A stretch of DNA of 64,000 bases from Sphingomonas soli NBRC 100801. Its GTDB lineage: Bacteria; Pseudomonadota; Alphaproteobacteria; Sphingomonadales; Sphingomonadaceae. The notes beneath the pieces were generated by a model. That model was not told the origin of the DNA and made no database searches. It worked only from the letters and a program-made list of their open reading frames with translations. The stretch is taken from NCBI RefSeq assembly GCF_001591025.1, contig NZ_BCTZ01000003.1:1-64000 (forward strand). Direction: 5' to 3'. Below, in pieces: positions 25,649 through 34,836 of the stretch (position 1 is its first letter; each line of letters opens with the position of its first letter). Made by a program: the position numbers and the translations under genes.

Positions 25649-26320
25649 ATGGCTTACGCTGACCGGAATACAGGTGGTAGCCGCATCGTCGCGATCGTAT
25701 TGGTCGCGTTGATCGTCGCCGGCATGGGATATGCCTTCGTCACCGGACTAGCCTTCCAGTATGTTAAGAAGGCCACTGAAAAGCTCGACGTGTTCGATGT
25801 GAACGATCCGCCGCCGCCGGAAGAGGTTCCCCCTCCGCCGCCGCCGCCGGATTCGCCGGTTCCCCCGCCGCCTACCCTGGTGGTGACGCCGCCCGCGATT
25901 GTGTCGGTGCCGCAACCCTCGCCGCCCATGATGACGACGCCGGTTCCACAGCCCGCGCCGCCCATCGTGCCCCCGGCTCCTCCGGCGCCGCCGGCTCCTC
26001 CTGCACCGCCGCCTCCGCCGCGCATTGCAAAGAAGCTGACGCCAAGGGGTTCGCCCCAGAGCTGGGTGACCGACGACGATTATCCGTCCGCTGCGCTTCG
26101 CGCAGAACAGGCGGGAACCGTGGGCTTCCGCCTCGACGTCGATGCGGCGGGCAAGGTGACCGATTGCACCGTCACGTCTTCGAGCGGCTCGTCGCTTCTG
26201 GATAATACGGCGTGCTCGTTGCTCAAGCGCCGGGCCCGGTTCAATCCGGCGGAGGATGCGAGCGGCAACAAGATCCCGGCTGCGTTCAACAGCCGCTTCA
26301 CCTGGAAGATACCGAGATAA
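25649..26320 (+). CDS. tonB: Energy transducer TonB
   Basis: TonB spans the periplasm and passes proton-motive energy from ExbB/ExbD to outer-membrane receptors. The 223-residue protein has an N-terminal membrane helix (about 12-33), a long Pro-rich spacer (about 54-125, with many PP and AP repeats) and a C-terminal TonB domain starting near DDDYPSAALRAEQAGTVGFR and ending FTWKIPR. The YP motif is conserved. The start is ATG 25649. It is first in tonB-exbB-exbD-exbD, spaced by 72, 95 and 12 bp. No receptor gene lies in the window. Confidence 0.94.
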   Translation: MAYADRNTGGSRIVAIVLVALIVAGMGYAFVTGLAFQYVKKATEKLDVFDVNDPPPPEEVPPPPPPPDSPVPPPPTLVVTPPAIVSVPQPSPPMMTTPVPQPAPPIVPPAPPAPPAPPAPPPPPRIAKKLTPRGSPQSWVTDDDYPSAALRAEQAGTVGFRLDVDAAGKVTDCTVTSSSGSSLLDNTACSLLKRRARFNPAEDASGNKIPAAFNSRFTWKIPR

Positions 26321-26392
26321 TGAGTGTCCGGCGCGCCGGGGAGGCGCGCCGGATGTTTTGCCAAACGCGCTATTTTTAGAGGAAAGACCGAA

Positions 26393-27145
26393 ATGCTCAC
26401 GACCATTCTTGCCGCTGCGGCGCCCCACGCTGAGAACCCGTACGGCCTCCAGGCAGCACTCCGTGAAGGCGGCATCATCGCCCAGTCCGTGTTCGGCATC
26501 ATGGTGATCATGCTTTTCTTCTCGCTCTACATCCTGTTCACCAAGCTGTTTGAGCAGCAGAAGATCATCGCGCAGGCCCGCCGCGTTCGCGCGTCGTTCT
26601 GGAGCGCGGCTTCGCTGCGTGAAGGCGCTGCCAAGCTCGAGAAGAACTCGGCATATCGCCAGATCGTCGAAGACGGTCTTGCGGCGCAGGAGCAGCACAG
26701 CCGCCTGACCGATCCGGTCGAAGCGCATGACTGGCTGCACAACTCGCTGGCCCGTTCGGAGGCCGACATCCTTTCGCAGCTGAAGAAGGGCCTGTCGTTC
26801 CTCGCTACCGTCGGTTCGACCGCACCGTTCATCGGTCTGTTCGGTACCGTTATCGGTATCATCCGCGCACTGGTGAAGATCGGTTCGTCGGGCCAGGCTT
26901 CGATCGACGCGGTCGCAGGTCCGGTCGGTGAAGCACTGATCATGACCGCCGTTGGTCTCGCCGTCGCCGTTCCGGCCGTGCTCGCCTTCAACTGGCTCCA
27001 GGCTCGCAACAAGAAGATCAGCGAAGACCTCAGCGCGTTCTCGAACGACATCCTGGGCTACCTGGCTTCGAACGGCGCTGTGCGCCCGGCTGCTGCCAAG
27101 GGCGCTCCGGCCAAGGCCGCTGCTGCAACGACCACCAAGGGCTAA
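26393..27145 (+). CDS. exbB: ExbB, MotA/TolQ/ExbB proton channel
   Basis: The 250-residue inner-membrane protein has three membrane segments (about 28-48, 150-175 and 195-215). Signature residues of the channel helices are visible in FLATVGSTAPFIGLFGTVIG and EALIMTAVGLAVAVPAVLAFN. With ExbD it forms the proton-driven motor for TonB. The C-terminus ends in an Ala/Lys/Pro-rich tail (AAAKGAPAKAAAATTTKG). The start ATG 26393 follows GAGGAAAG. An in-frame codon at 26324 would add 23 atypical residues. Confidence 0.95.
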   Translation: MLTTILAAAAPHAENPYGLQAALREGGIIAQSVFGIMVIMLFFSLYILFTKLFEQQKIIAQARRVRASFWSAASLREGAAKLEKNSAYRQIVEDGLAAQEQHSRLTDPVEAHDWLHNSLARSEADILSQLKKGLSFLATVGSTAPFIGLFGTVIGIIRALVKIGSSGQASIDAVAGPVGEALIMTAVGLAVAVPAVLAFNWLQARNKKISEDLSAFSNDILGYLASNGAVRPAAAKGAPAKAAAATTTKG

Positions 27146-27240
27146 GGGTAGTCGGGATCGCGGGCTTGCCGCGATCCCGCCTTCCGCCGCGCAGGGCATG
27201 TCCCGGCGGCAATGAACGCGTAAGAATAGGATAGCGCGCA

Positions 27241-27732
27241 ATGTCGATGAGTGTAGGCGAATCGGACGACGATGGCCCGATGTCGGACATCAACACCACG
27301 CCGCTGGTGGACATCATGTTGGTGCTCCTGATCATCTTCCTGATCACCGTTCCTGTCGTGATCCAGACGGTTAAGCTGACCCTGCCGAAGGTGCAGTTCG
27401 AGCCGACGATCACGAAGCCGGAGAACGTGGCGCTGTCGGTGACTGGTGATGCCAATGGCTGTCAGGTTTATTGGGGCATGACGCCGGTGAACAGCACGGA
27501 GCTGCTCGACAGGGCGGTGAAGAAGCTCAAGTTCGAGGTCGAGAAGGTTGGCGGCGAAGCCGCTTTCAAGGCTGATCCGACGCTCGAGCTTCCGGAAGTG
27601 CATATCCGTGGTGACGTGGATACTCCGTATCGCTGCATCGGCGGCACGATCTTCACCATGCAGATGGCAGGTTTTGCAAAGGTCGGGTTCATCTCCGAAC
27701 CTGAAGCTGGCACTGCTGTTACCCGTCTTTAA
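27241..27732 (+). CDS. exbD: ExbD/TolR-family protein (first copy)
   Basis: This 163-residue protein has the family start MSDINTTPLVDIMLVLLIIF, with the conserved Asp in the membrane helix needed for proton use, followed by a periplasmic domain (about 45-160). It differs from the second copy by an extra segment with two Cys (NGCQVYWG and YRCIGGT). The start ATG 27241 is 95 bp after exbB, and the second copy follows 12 bp after its stop. The two may form different complexes or one mixed motor; sequence alone does not tell. Confidence 0.92.
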   Translation: MSMSVGESDDDGPMSDINTTPLVDIMLVLLIIFLITVPVVIQTVKLTLPKVQFEPTITKPENVALSVTGDANGCQVYWGMTPVNSTELLDRAVKKLKFEVEKVGGEAAFKADPTLELPEVHIRGDVDTPYRCIGGTIFTMQMAGFAKVGFISEPEAGTAVTRL

Positions 27733-27744
27733 GGAGTAGTTCGC

Positions 27745-28170
27745 ATGGGAGCGAGCGTAGGTAAGAGCGATGATGGTCCCATGATGGAGATCAACACGAC
27801 GCCGTTGATCGACGTCATGTTGGTGCTGCTCATCATGATCATCATGACCATCCCGATCCAGAGCCACGCGGTGAAGGTCGACCTTCCGCAGAATACGAAC
27901 ACCAACCAGCCGGTGATCGATACGCAGAAGAACAAGATCTACATCCAGCCGGATGGGGTTGTTCAGTGGAACAGCATCCCTGTCGATGACGTGACGCTGC
28001 GCCAGTATCTGGATGCGACGTTGCAGATCAGCCCTGAGCCGGAGCTGCACTTCCAGCCCGATCCTCAGGCGCGCTACGAAGTCGTCGATCGTGTCCTCGC
28101 GATCGTGAAGCGTGCGCAGGTGAACAAGCTCGGCTTCGTCGGCAACGACCAGTATCGCAGCGCGTTCTGA
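27745..28170 (+). CDS. exbD: ExbD/TolR-family protein (second copy)
   Basis: The 141-residue protein has MEINTTPLIDVMLVLLIMIIM with the conserved helix Asp and a shorter periplasmic part ending RAQVNKLGFVGNDQYRSAF. It lacks the two Cys seen in the first copy. Paired exbD genes after tonB-exbB are known from Xanthomonas and related bacteria. It is the last gene of the operon and is followed by a strong intrinsic terminator. Confidence 0.92.
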   Translation: MGASVGKSDDGPMMEINTTPLIDVMLVLLIMIIMTIPIQSHAVKVDLPQNTNTNQPVIDTQKNKIYIQPDGVVQWNSIPVDDVTLRQYLDATLQISPEPELHFQPDPQARYEVVDRVLAIVKRAQVNKLGFVGNDQYRSAF

Positions 28171-28205
28171 TCCATCTGTAGCGCTCCGGCGCGGCAAGCG
28201 ATCAA

Positions 28206-28232
28206 GGGCGGTCCTTCGGGGCCGCCCTTTTT
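28206..28232 (+). terminator. Intrinsic terminator of the tonB operon
   Basis: GGGCGG (28206-28211) pairs with CCGCCC (28222-28227), with an inner CC-TTCG-GG, then five Ts (28228-28232). It lies 36 bp after the exbD stop. Confidence 0.9.
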
Positions 28233-28481
28233 CGTTGTCCGCAGCGCTGCTTTGGGCCTTGCAATGTCGGCTTTCGGCTGCCTGGTCGCGCCGGTCGAGG
28301 GGCTCGGTCGCTTCTTTGAAGTCGTCACCCGGATACGTCTTCGTCACTGCGAACATTGGGAACATTCGCATGTCGAGGCCCGCGCGCCGCCGGAATTTTG
28401 TTCAGGTCAGTCTGCTGCGCGAACGCGCGGCTGGCGGGCTTCAGTGACCGGTCGCGCGAACCATCGCGCGTCTGGGTACCC
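28233..28481. other. Non-coding stretch between the tonB operon and dcd
   Basis: After the terminator at 28206-28232, about 250 bp precede the convergent dcd gene. Short open frames here lack ribosome sites and recognisable products. No repeat or RNA was identified. Confidence 0.5.
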
Positions 28482-29036
28482 TCAGAGCCGCGGCAGCGTC
28501 ACGCCGCGCTGGCCCATATATTTGCCCGCGCGATCGGCATAGCTCGTCTCGCACGGCTGCTCGCCCCGCAGGAACAGGAACTGGCAGGCGCCTTCATTGG
28601 CGTAGATCTTGGCGGGCAGCGGCGTGGTGTTCGAGAATTCGAGCGTCACATGCCCCTCCCATTCGGGCTCGAGCGGCGTCACGTTCACGATGATCCCGCA
28701 GCGCGCATAGGTCGATTTGCCCAGGCAGATGACCAGCACGTCGCGCGGCACGCGGAAATACTCCACCGTCCGCGCCAGCGCGAAGCTGTTGGGCGGGATG
28801 ATGCAGCAATCGGTCTGGCGATCGACGAAGCTCGTTGCGGCGAAGTCCTTCGGATCGACGACGGCGCTGTCGATATTGGTGAAGATCTTGAATTCGTCCG
28901 CCACCCGCGCGTCATAGCCGTAAGAGGACAGCCCATAGCTGATGCAGCCCTCTCGGCGTTGCCCCTCGACGAAGGGCTCGATCATGCCGTGGTTGAGCGC
29001 CTGCTCGCGAATCCAGATGTCGGAAAGAATTGCCAT
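28482..29036 (-). CDS. dcd: dCTP deaminase
   Basis: Dcd converts dCTP to dUTP, the main source of dUMP for thymidylate synthesis in many bacteria. The 184-residue protein is close to the usual 185-193. It shows [27 protein letters not shown], the active-site segment [26 protein letters not shown] with the catalytic Glu, and the [10 protein letters not shown] segment near the C-terminus. The start is ATG 29036 (MAILSD); TTG 29042 would add two residues. It converges on the tonB operon. Confidence 0.95.
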   Translation of the reverse strand: MAILSDIWIREQALNHGMIEPFVEGQRREGCISYGLSSYGYDARVADEFKIFTNIDSAVVDPKDFAATSFVDRQTDCCIIPPNSFALARTVEYFRVPRDVLVICLGKSTYARCGIIVNVTPLEPEWEGHVTLEFSNTTPLPAKIYANEGACQFLFLRGEQPCETSYADRAGKYMGQRGVTLPRL

Positions 29037-29076
29037 GGCCAAACCTTCGCGGCTGCGCGCCTCGCGGGCAAGGGGG

Positions 29077-31023
29077 CTATTCGATCCTTAGCTCGAAAGG
29101 CGTCACCGGCAGCCCTGATCCGTCGGTCAGGTTGCACACCGGGCTGTCGCCCCAGCAATATCGCAGGCGGTCGGCCGGGCCTTGTCCGGCATCGATCCGG
29201 ATCGTGTCGCCCGCGATCCGCGCCGGAACGAATCGGCAGGTGCCGGGTCCCGCGCCACACAGCTCGAAGCTTGTCGGCACGCCGCTGAACGTCAGGAGCA
29301 TCTTCTCGATCGATCCGAACGCCACGATGACGCCGTCTCCCTCGCGTCGTGCCGCGAGCGGCTCCGCGCCCGAGCGCGACAGCGCGGCGCCATAGCTCAG
29401 CACCCGCGCCGCGCGGGAAAGGCGGTGGCCAACATCCTGCTTGTTGGTTGGGTGGATGTCGCCGACATCGCCCAGATCGACCGTCACCGCGATCGCAGCG
29501 TTCCCATCGGCCCGCGCCGCGCGGCGCTGCGCCTCGCGTATCTCCGCCGTGCCGCTCTCGATCGGGGCGGTGTTGCGCGCACCCCATCCGGCAAGCTGCG
29601 CGATCAGGAAGGGTGCCTGAGGATTCTCGAACTGTGCCCGCCAGCCCGCCATCATGCCCGCCAGCCGATCGGCATAGCCCGCGGCCTTCCCCGCATCGGT
29701 CTCGCCCTGATACCAGGCGATGCCGCGCAGCCCATAGGGGCCAATCGGGGCGATCATCCCGTTATAGATTCCCGCCAGCCCCGCGATCCCGTCCCACGGC
29801 GCGCGCGGCGGCTCTCCCGCGCTGGAGGGGGTGGCGATCAGATATTGCCAGTCCTTCGCCTCGGGCAGCGGCACCACGCGGCCATCGTCCAGCCGGATGC
29901 CGCGCTGTGCCGGCGTGCCGGCCAGCCCGCCATTTCCCCAACTGTCATATACCGACAGGGCAATCCGGTTGCGCCCCGCCTTCAGCGTGCCCGGCGCGAG
30001 CCGGTACGCGCGCGGCACGCCCCATGCGGTGTTGGTGCCCACGCCAATGCCGTTGACCCAGGTCATGTCGGTATCGTCGGGCGGGCCGAGCAGCAGCGTC
30101 GCGCCCTGCTTCGCCTGCGCGGCGGTCAGCACCACTTCGGTGCGGTAGAAAACCAGCCCGTTGAAGTTGCGCAGCGCCTCGACGCCCCAGCTCTCCCAAT
30201 TGTCGAACGAAGGCACCGGCTTCCAATCGCCCTTCGCACCCGGCTGCCAGGGTTCGGCGGGGCCGCGTCCGGTGGCGGTCCACCAGTTGCGCCAGGTCGC
30301 GCCCCATGCGGCCGATGCCCGGGCCGGGTCGGTGCGATAGTCGCGCAGCAGCTTCAGCCGTTCGGCGGCCGTTGGATCGCGCTCCAGCGATACCTCGCTG
30401 CGCCATGCGTCGATCGCGGTGCCGCCCCAGGATGCGTTGATCAGCCCGATCGGCACCTTCTCTGATCGGCGCAGGTCGCGCCCCATGAAATAGCAGACCG
30501 CTGAAAAGTCGATGACGCTCTGGGGATCGGCGATCTGCCACTTCACCGGGGTGCGGAAATGCCGCCCGGCGGCGGGGCTCACATTCTTGCCCACGGTCAG
30601 CAGCCGCAACTGCGCATCGGCGGCCCCAGCGGCTTCCATCCCGCCGTTCAGCGCGCCGCGCACCTGGAATTCCATGTTCGACTGGCCCGAGCACAGCCAT
30701 ACATCGCCGATCAGCAGGTCCTTCGCGATGCTGGTCGCTGCGCCTGTGGAAACGGTGAGTGTATAGGGGCCGCCGGCGGGGAGGGCGGGCAGCCCGGCGC
30801 GCCAATGGCCATTGCCATCCGCCTTGGCCGTGGTCTGCGCGCCCGCCATCTCCACGCTGACCTCCGCGCCGGGCGCAGCGTCGCCCCATATCGCGATCGG
30901 CCGGTCGCGCTGGAGCACGGCATGATCCTGAAACATCGGATGGAGCAGGGAAGGCGCGTCCTGCGCCAGAGCCGCTCCCGGCAGCAGGGCAAGCGCAAGA
31001 ACCGCGCGAATCATCCGGTGCAT
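29077..31023 (-). CDS. Sialate O-acetylesterase-like (SGNH) protein, exported
   Basis: The 648-residue product has a signal peptide (about 1-22, LLPGAALAQ). The catalytic Ser lies in [10 protein letters not shown], the GDSx-like motif of the sialate O-acetylesterase family, and the Asp-His pair is in [13 protein letters not shown] long insert (about 200-340) with [15 protein letters not shown] and [14 protein letters not shown] looks like a beta-sandwich module. In plant-polymer degraders such enzymes deacetylate glycans as often as sialic acid, so the substrate is open. A GTTAGCGCTAAC palindrome lies 13 bp upstream. The start ATG 31023 is chosen for the signal peptide. Confidence 0.85.
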   Translation of the reverse strand: MHRMIRAVLALALLPGAALAQDAPSLLHPMFQDHAVLQRDRPIAIWGDAAPGAEVSVEMAGAQTTAKADGNGHWRAGLPALPAGGPYTLTVSTGAATSIAKDLLIGDVWLCSGQSNMEFQVRGALNGGMEAAGAADAQLRLLTVGKNVSPAAGRHFRTPVKWQIADPQSVIDFSAVCYFMGRDLRRSEKVPIGLINASWGGTAIDAWRSEVSLERDPTAAERLKLLRDYRTDPARASAAWGATWRNWWTATGRGPAEPWQPGAKGDWKPVPSFDNWESWGVEALRNFNGLVFYRTEVVLTAAQAKQGATLLLGPPDDTDMTWVNGIGVGTNTAWGVPRAYRLAPGTLKAGRNRIALSVYDSWGNGGLAGTPAQRGIRLDDGRVVPLPEAKDWQYLIATPSSAGEPPRAPWDGIAGLAGIYNGMIAPIGPYGLRGIAWYQGETDAGKAAGYADRLAGMMAGWRAQFENPQAPFLIAQLAGWGARNTAPIESGTAEIREAQRRAARADGNAAIAVTVDLGDVGDIHPTNKQDVGHRLSRAARVLSYGAALSRSGAEPLAARREGDGVIVAFGSIEKMLLTFSGVPTSFELCGAGPGTCRFVPARIAGDTIRIDAGQGPADRLRYCWGDSPVCNLTDGSGLPVTPFELRIE

Positions 31024-31036
31024 CAGCCTCTCCCTC

Positions 31037-31048
31037 GTTAGCGCTAAC
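31037..31048. promoter_or_regulatory. LacI-type operator upstream of the esterase gene
   Basis: A 12-bp perfect palindrome GTTAGCGCTAAC with a central CG pair, the shape of LacI/GalR-family operators. The identical sequence stands before the GH5 gene at 40540-40551. Confidence 0.6.
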
Positions 31049-31092
31049 AAAGCATGGCACCGGGGGGCAGGCAAGCAGCCGTCGTCTCGGCC

Positions 31093-31533
31093 TCAGGCCA
31101 GCCCGAGATCCTTGGGGCCGAACGCGGCGGGCAGCAGTTCGGAAAGCCTGTAGGTCGTCAGCGCGTCGCCCGTCGCGCCGCCGCAATGCACCGGCAGATC
31201 GCGTCCGCCCAGTTGCGCCGCTTCGTTGATCACCTGGCGGCAGCGTCCGCAGGGCGAAACCGGTGCGGTGTCCGCATGCCCCATCCGCCCGCCGATCACC
31301 CCGATCGCCACAACATCGCGCAAGCGCCCCATCGAGCTCACCGTTCCCAGCGCCACCGTTTCGGCGCAGAGCGTCAGGCCATAGCTCGCATTCTCGAAGT
31401 TCGCGCCGGTCACCACGCTGCCGTCGGTCAGCAGCACCGCCGCGCCCACGGCGAATTTGGAATAAGGCGCATAGGCGTTCTTCGAAGCCTCGCGCGCCCT
31501 GGCGACGAGCATCTGGGGGTCATAGTCGGTCAT
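31093..31533 (-). CDS. cdd: Cytidine deaminase
   Basis: Cdd salvages cytidine and deoxycytidine. The 146-residue protein is the short, tetrameric type. It has FENASYGLTLCAETVAL with zinc Cys and catalytic Glu (CAE) and SPCGRCRQV with the two further zinc Cys (PCxxC). The start is ATG 31533, overlapping the stop of the GH25-like gene upstream as ATGA, so translation is coupled. The longer open frame upstream lies within that gene. Confidence 0.94.
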   Translation of the reverse strand: MTDYDPQMLVARAREASKNAYAPYSKFAVGAAVLLTDGSVVTGANFENASYGLTLCAETVALGTVSSMGRLRDVVAIGVIGGRMGHADTAPVSPCGRCRQVINEAAQLGGRDLPVHCGGATGDALTTYRLSELLPAAFGPKDLGLA

Positions 31534-32222
31534 TTCGCCATCACATTCCAGTTCACGGGGCCGCTGAGCCCTTCGATACGGCGAAAGCTCGATGCCTGCC
31601 ATATCGTCCAGGGACGGGAGAGATAAGAGGGTGGGAAGAAAGCCTGCCGGCTCCACAGGATGCGGGCAAAGGCTTCGCTGATCGCGTAGCGCGCCTCGAA
31701 ATTCTTGCTCACGCGCAGCACCACATGCTCGCCCAGATGGGTCTCGATCGCCTCGATGAAGCGGCCAAGCTCGCCGATCACGACGCCGCGCTCCGGCCGC
31801 GCGGCGCAATCGGACTGGAAGTCCAGATCGATCGCGGGCGGAAGCTGGTCGTCCGAACGCGGCACCAGCCGGACGAAATTGGCGGCCTGATCGCTCGCCA
31901 GCTGGCAGAGCGAAAAGGCGTGGAGCGCCCCGCGCCGGAAGCCCGCCTCGAATGTGCCTCGCCAATTCTCGGTAAAGCGCAGGTCGGTGCCGGTCGCGCC
32001 GGTTGTCGCATGGATATAGGCGAATTGTGCGCCGGATTTCTTGACCGTCCACCATTCGATCGGCCCCTGCGCCTCGCTTACATCGACGCCCTGTACCGGG
32101 AAATCATTGGGGTGCGGCCGCCAGTTGATCGCGAAAAGCCAGGCGCACAGGCCGGTCACCGCCAGCACCAGGGCGATGGCTGCGGCCAGCCGGAAGCGCC
32201 GCGCGAGGACCCGGATGTGCAA
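31530..32222 (-). CDS. GH25-type lysozyme-like protein, membrane anchored
   Basis: The 230-residue product has an N-terminal membrane helix (about 12-32) and then a GH25 (1,4-beta-N-acetylmuramidase) fold. The signature is VQGVDVSEAQGPIEWWTVKKSGAQFAYIHAT with the Asp of the barrel start, then AIDLDFQSDC with the usual DxE-like acidic motif (here IDLDF), and a C-terminal RPWTIWQASS. It probably acts in the periplasm. The start is TTG 32222, after AAGGG; no ATG is available. UPF0262 is 3 bp upstream and cdd overlaps downstream. Confidence 0.82.
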   Translation of the reverse strand: MHIRVLARRFRLAAAIALVLAVTGLCAWLFAINWRPHPNDFPVQGVDVSEAQGPIEWWTVKKSGAQFAYIHATTGATGTDLRFTENWRGTFEAGFRRGALHAFSLCQLASDQAANFVRLVPRSDDQLPPAIDLDFQSDCAARPERGVVIGELGRFIEAIETHLGEHVVLRVSKNFEARYAISEAFARILWSRQAFFPPSYLSRPWTIWQASSFRRIEGLSGPVNWNVMAK

Positions 32223-32225
32223 TGG

Positions 32226-32708
32226 TCAGCCCTTGATGTGCAGTACGCAGATCAGCGTGAACAGCCGCCGCGCAGTATCGAAATCCACGTCGATCTTGCC
32301 CTCCAGCCGTTCCCTGAGCAGCGCCGCCGCCTCGTTGTGGATGCCGCGCCGCGCCATGTCTATCGTCTCGATCTGCGCGGGGCTCGCGTTGCGGATGGCC
32401 TGGTAATAGCTATCGCAGATCGCGAAATAATCGCGGATCGGGCGCCGGAAGCGGGCAAGGCCCAGCACCAGTATCTCCAGCGGCGATCCATCCTCGCGGC
32501 GAATCTCCAGCGCCAGCCTGCCTTCCTCCACGCTCAGGTGCAGCCGATAGGGGCCGGCATAGCCATCCGCATGGGCGCGCTGGGGCGCAAAGCGGTTGTC
32601 TTCGAGCAGGTCGAAGATCGCGATGCGCCGTTCCTGCTCGATATCGGCCGAGCGCCACAAGATAGTGCGCTCGTCCAGAGTCACGTCTATGATGCGCGGA
32701 TCGGCCAT
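32226..32708 (-). CDS. UPF0262 family protein
   Basis: The 160-residue protein matches UPF0262, an alphaproteobacterial family of unknown function. Segments include RIIDVTLDERTILWRSADIEQE, RIAIFDLLEDNRFAP, and GPYRLHLSVEEGRLALEI, and the C-terminal helix region MARRGIHNEAAALLRERLEG is typical. It begins the operon UPF0262-GH25-cdd and is divergent from dnaB, with 83 bp between the starts that include a DnaA box. Confidence 0.9.
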   Translation of the reverse strand: MADPRIIDVTLDERTILWRSADIEQERRIAIFDLLEDNRFAPQRAHADGYAGPYRLHLSVEEGRLALEIRREDGSPLEILVLGLARFRRPIRDYFAICDSYYQAIRNASPAQIETIDMARRGIHNEAAALLRERLEGKIDVDFDTARRLFTLICVLHIKG

Positions 32709-32735
32709 TGCCCGCCCCTTATGGGGTAATGCCCG

Positions 32736-32744
32736 TTATCCACA
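32736..32744 (+). promoter_or_regulatory. DnaA box upstream of dnaB
   Basis: TTATCCACA is a perfect match to the DnaA box consensus TTATNCACA. It lies 48 bp before the dnaB start and 28 bp before the divergent UPF0262 start. Confidence 0.6.
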
Positions 32745-32791
32745 AGCGCCCGCCGTTGATGGCACATCGCTTTATGAGCAACAGAAGAATC

Positions 32792-34285
32792 ATGGCCCAG
32801 CCGATCCCGTTCCCAGCACCCGAAGCGCCCGAAGGGCTGCAGCTGCCGCAGAATATCGAGGCGGAGGCCGCCTTGCTGGGCGCGATGATGATCGACAACC
32901 GCGTGGCGGAGGATGTTCTCCAGAAGCTGCGCCCCGAGCATTTCTATGAGCCGCTGCACGGCCGCATCTATGATGCGATCGCCAATATGGTGGGCGATAA
33001 CCGCCTTGCCACGCCGGTCACGCTTCGTCCGCTCTTCGTGAACGATGCCGCGATGAAGGAACTGGGTGGCCCCGCCTATCTGGCGCAGCTCACCGGCAAC
33101 CCGGCGAGCCTGATCGGCGCGCGGGCGTTCGCGGATCAGGTCTATGATCTCGCCGTGCTGCGCGCACTGGTGACGGTCGGGCGCGATCTCGTCGATTCGG
33201 CGCTCGATACCAGCGAGGATATCAATCCCGCCAAGCAGATCGAGCAGGCCGAGCTCAAGCTTTACGAAGTCGCCGAGACGGGCGGCGAGGATAGCGGCGC
33301 GAAGAGCTTCATGCGCGCCGCAACCATGGCGGTGCGCAATACCGAGCGGGCGATGAATTCGGGCGGCAGCGTCTCGGGCGTCACCTCGGGACTGACCGAT
33401 TTCAACGCGATGACCGGCGGTCTCAACCGGTCCGATCTTCTGATCCTCGCCGGGCGGCCGGGCATGGGCAAGACCTCGCTCGCCACCAACATGGCGTTCA
33501 ACGCCGCCAAGCGCTGGATGGACGATCTGGAGGCGGGGATTCCGGAGGAGAAGTCGATCGGTGCCCCGGTGGCGTTCTTCAGCCTCGAAATGTCGGCCGA
33601 TCAGCTTGCGCTGCGTATCCTGTCCGAACAGTCCGAAGTCTCGTCGGAGAAACTGCGCACGGGCAATATCAGCCCTTCCGAATTCCAGAAATTCGCGCGT
33701 GCTTCGGGCGATATTGAGCGGCTGCCCCTGTTCATCGATGATACGCCGGGCCTCACCATCGCGGCGCTGCGCACCCGCGCGCGGCGGCTCAAGCGCCAGC
33801 ACAAGATCGGTATGGTCGTGGTCGATTACCTCCAGCTGCTCACGGGCAGCAGCAAGAGCCAGGGCGACGGCCGCGTGCAGGAAATCTCGGAAATCTCGCG
33901 CGGGTTGAAGACCCTGGCCAAGGAGCTCAACGTCCCCGTGCTCGCGCTCTCGCAGCTCAGCCGTGCGGTGGAAAGCCGTGAGGACAAGCGCCCGCAGCTA
34001 TCGGATCTTCGTGAATCGGGCTCGATCGAGCAGGACGCCGATATCGTTCTGTTCGTCTATCGCGACGAATATTATCATGATTTCAAGGCGCCCAAGGTGC
34101 CCGACGGCAATTCGTCCGCAGACGAGATCGCCAAATATCAGGCGTGGCAGGACCACCAGCTTCAGGTCGCGAACAAGGCCAGCGTGATCATCGCCAAGCA
34201 GCGCCACGGCGCCACCGGTACCGTCGATCTGCGTTTCGATCGCCAGTTCACCAAGTTCAGCGATCTCGCCCCGAACAGTTATTGA
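32792..34285 (+). CDS. dnaB: Replicative DNA helicase DnaB
   Basis: DnaB is the hexameric helicase at the replication fork. The 497-residue protein has the N-terminal primase-binding domain (about 25-125), a linker, and a RecA-type ATPase domain with Walker A AGRPGMGKTS (about 220-229). Other motifs are VVVDYLQLLTG (Walker B) and SQLSRAVESREDKRPQLSDLRESGSIEQDAD. No intein is present. The start is ATG 32792 (MAQPIPFPAP) after AGAAGAA; an earlier ATG at 32774 lacks a ribosome site. Confidence 0.96.
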   Translation: MAQPIPFPAPEAPEGLQLPQNIEAEAALLGAMMIDNRVAEDVLQKLRPEHFYEPLHGRIYDAIANMVGDNRLATPVTLRPLFVNDAAMKELGGPAYLAQLTGNPASLIGARAFADQVYDLAVLRALVTVGRDLVDSALDTSEDINPAKQIEQAELKLYEVAETGGEDSGAKSFMRAATMAVRNTERAMNSGGSVSGVTSGLTDFNAMTGGLNRSDLLILAGRPGMGKTSLATNMAFNAAKRWMDDLEAGIPEEKSIGAPVAFFSLEMSADQLALRILSEQSEVSSEKLRTGNISPSEFQKFARASGDIERLPLFIDDTPGLTIAALRTRARRLKRQHKIGMVVVDYLQLLTGSSKSQGDGRVQEISEISRGLKTLAKELNVPVLALSQLSRAVESREDKRPQLSDLRESGSIEQDADIVLFVYRDEYYHDFKAPKVPDGNSSADEIAKYQAWQDHQLQVANKASVIIAKQRHGATGTVDLRFDRQFTKFSDLAPNSY

Positions 34286-34612
34286 GGGATTTGCTTCGCG
34301 GTTTTCTGCGTTTTCGTTGCGCAAGTTAGGCCGTAGACTCATTAAAGCAGCCTGTCGGCTAGCGATCCCTTGCGGACCTTGAATCTTCGTCACCCCGGGC
34401 TTGTTCCGGGGTCCACGAAGCCTCGGATGTTAAGACTGGAGCCTCTTGTCCACCGAGTGCCGCCAGGTGGATCCCGGAACAAGTCCGGGATGACGGGTGT
34501 CGACCTGGAGTATGTCGGCCCTGAGAACCGTGGTCGCGGCCGGTGCGAAGCGATCGCACCGCAAGCGGGCGAGCCTGACCGAGCAGGCGAGCTTGCCTCG
34601 CAAGCATGGTGC
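34286..34612. repeat. Intergenic region with a divergent REP-like hairpin pair
   Basis: CGTCACCCCGGGCTTGTTCC and following bases (34388-34414) are matched in reverse by GGATCCCGGAACAAGTCC and following (34469-34496). The outer arms are imperfect reverse complements with about 54 bp between. This is the same CCCCGG/CCGGGG family found at 50835-50978 and 56600-56945. No gene was seen in the rest of the gap. Confidence 0.75.
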
Positions 34613-34828
34613 TCAGTCGGTCGCATAGCTTTCGAGAAAGCCGCAGCGATTGCAGCGGAAGGTGCGCACCGGGACTTTCTCTCTCGGCAGTTTGATGCCG
34701 CTCCAGAAGCTCTTCACCGGTTGCCCTTCGACCCAGTTGCTGACGCCGTGCGCGCCATAGGTTTCGTCCACGATGAATCCCTCGGTGAACGAACTGCCGC
34801 ATTTGGGGCAGGGGCCAGGTTTCTGCAT
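34613..34828 (-). CDS. Small zinc-ribbon protein
   Basis: The 71-residue protein has two CxxC pairs, CPKCG near the start and CNRCG near the end, forming a four-Cys zinc ribbon. The middle, NWVEGQPVKSFWSGIKLPREKV, resembles the small PF20097-type (DUF6487) zinc-ribbon proteins. It is probably cytosolic. It lies 8 bp upstream of no known partner; the next gene upstream on the strand ends at 34837. Function is unknown. Confidence 0.75.
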   Translation of the reverse strand: MQKPGPCPKCGSSFTEGFIVDETYGAHGVSNWVEGQPVKSFWSGIKLPREKVPVRTFRCNRCGFLESYATD

Positions 34829-34836
34829 TGAACCTC

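Noticed and set aside
29182..30465. 427-residue frame antisense to the esterase gene
   Set aside because: Arg- and Pro-rich shadow in a GC-rich gene, without a recognisable domain.
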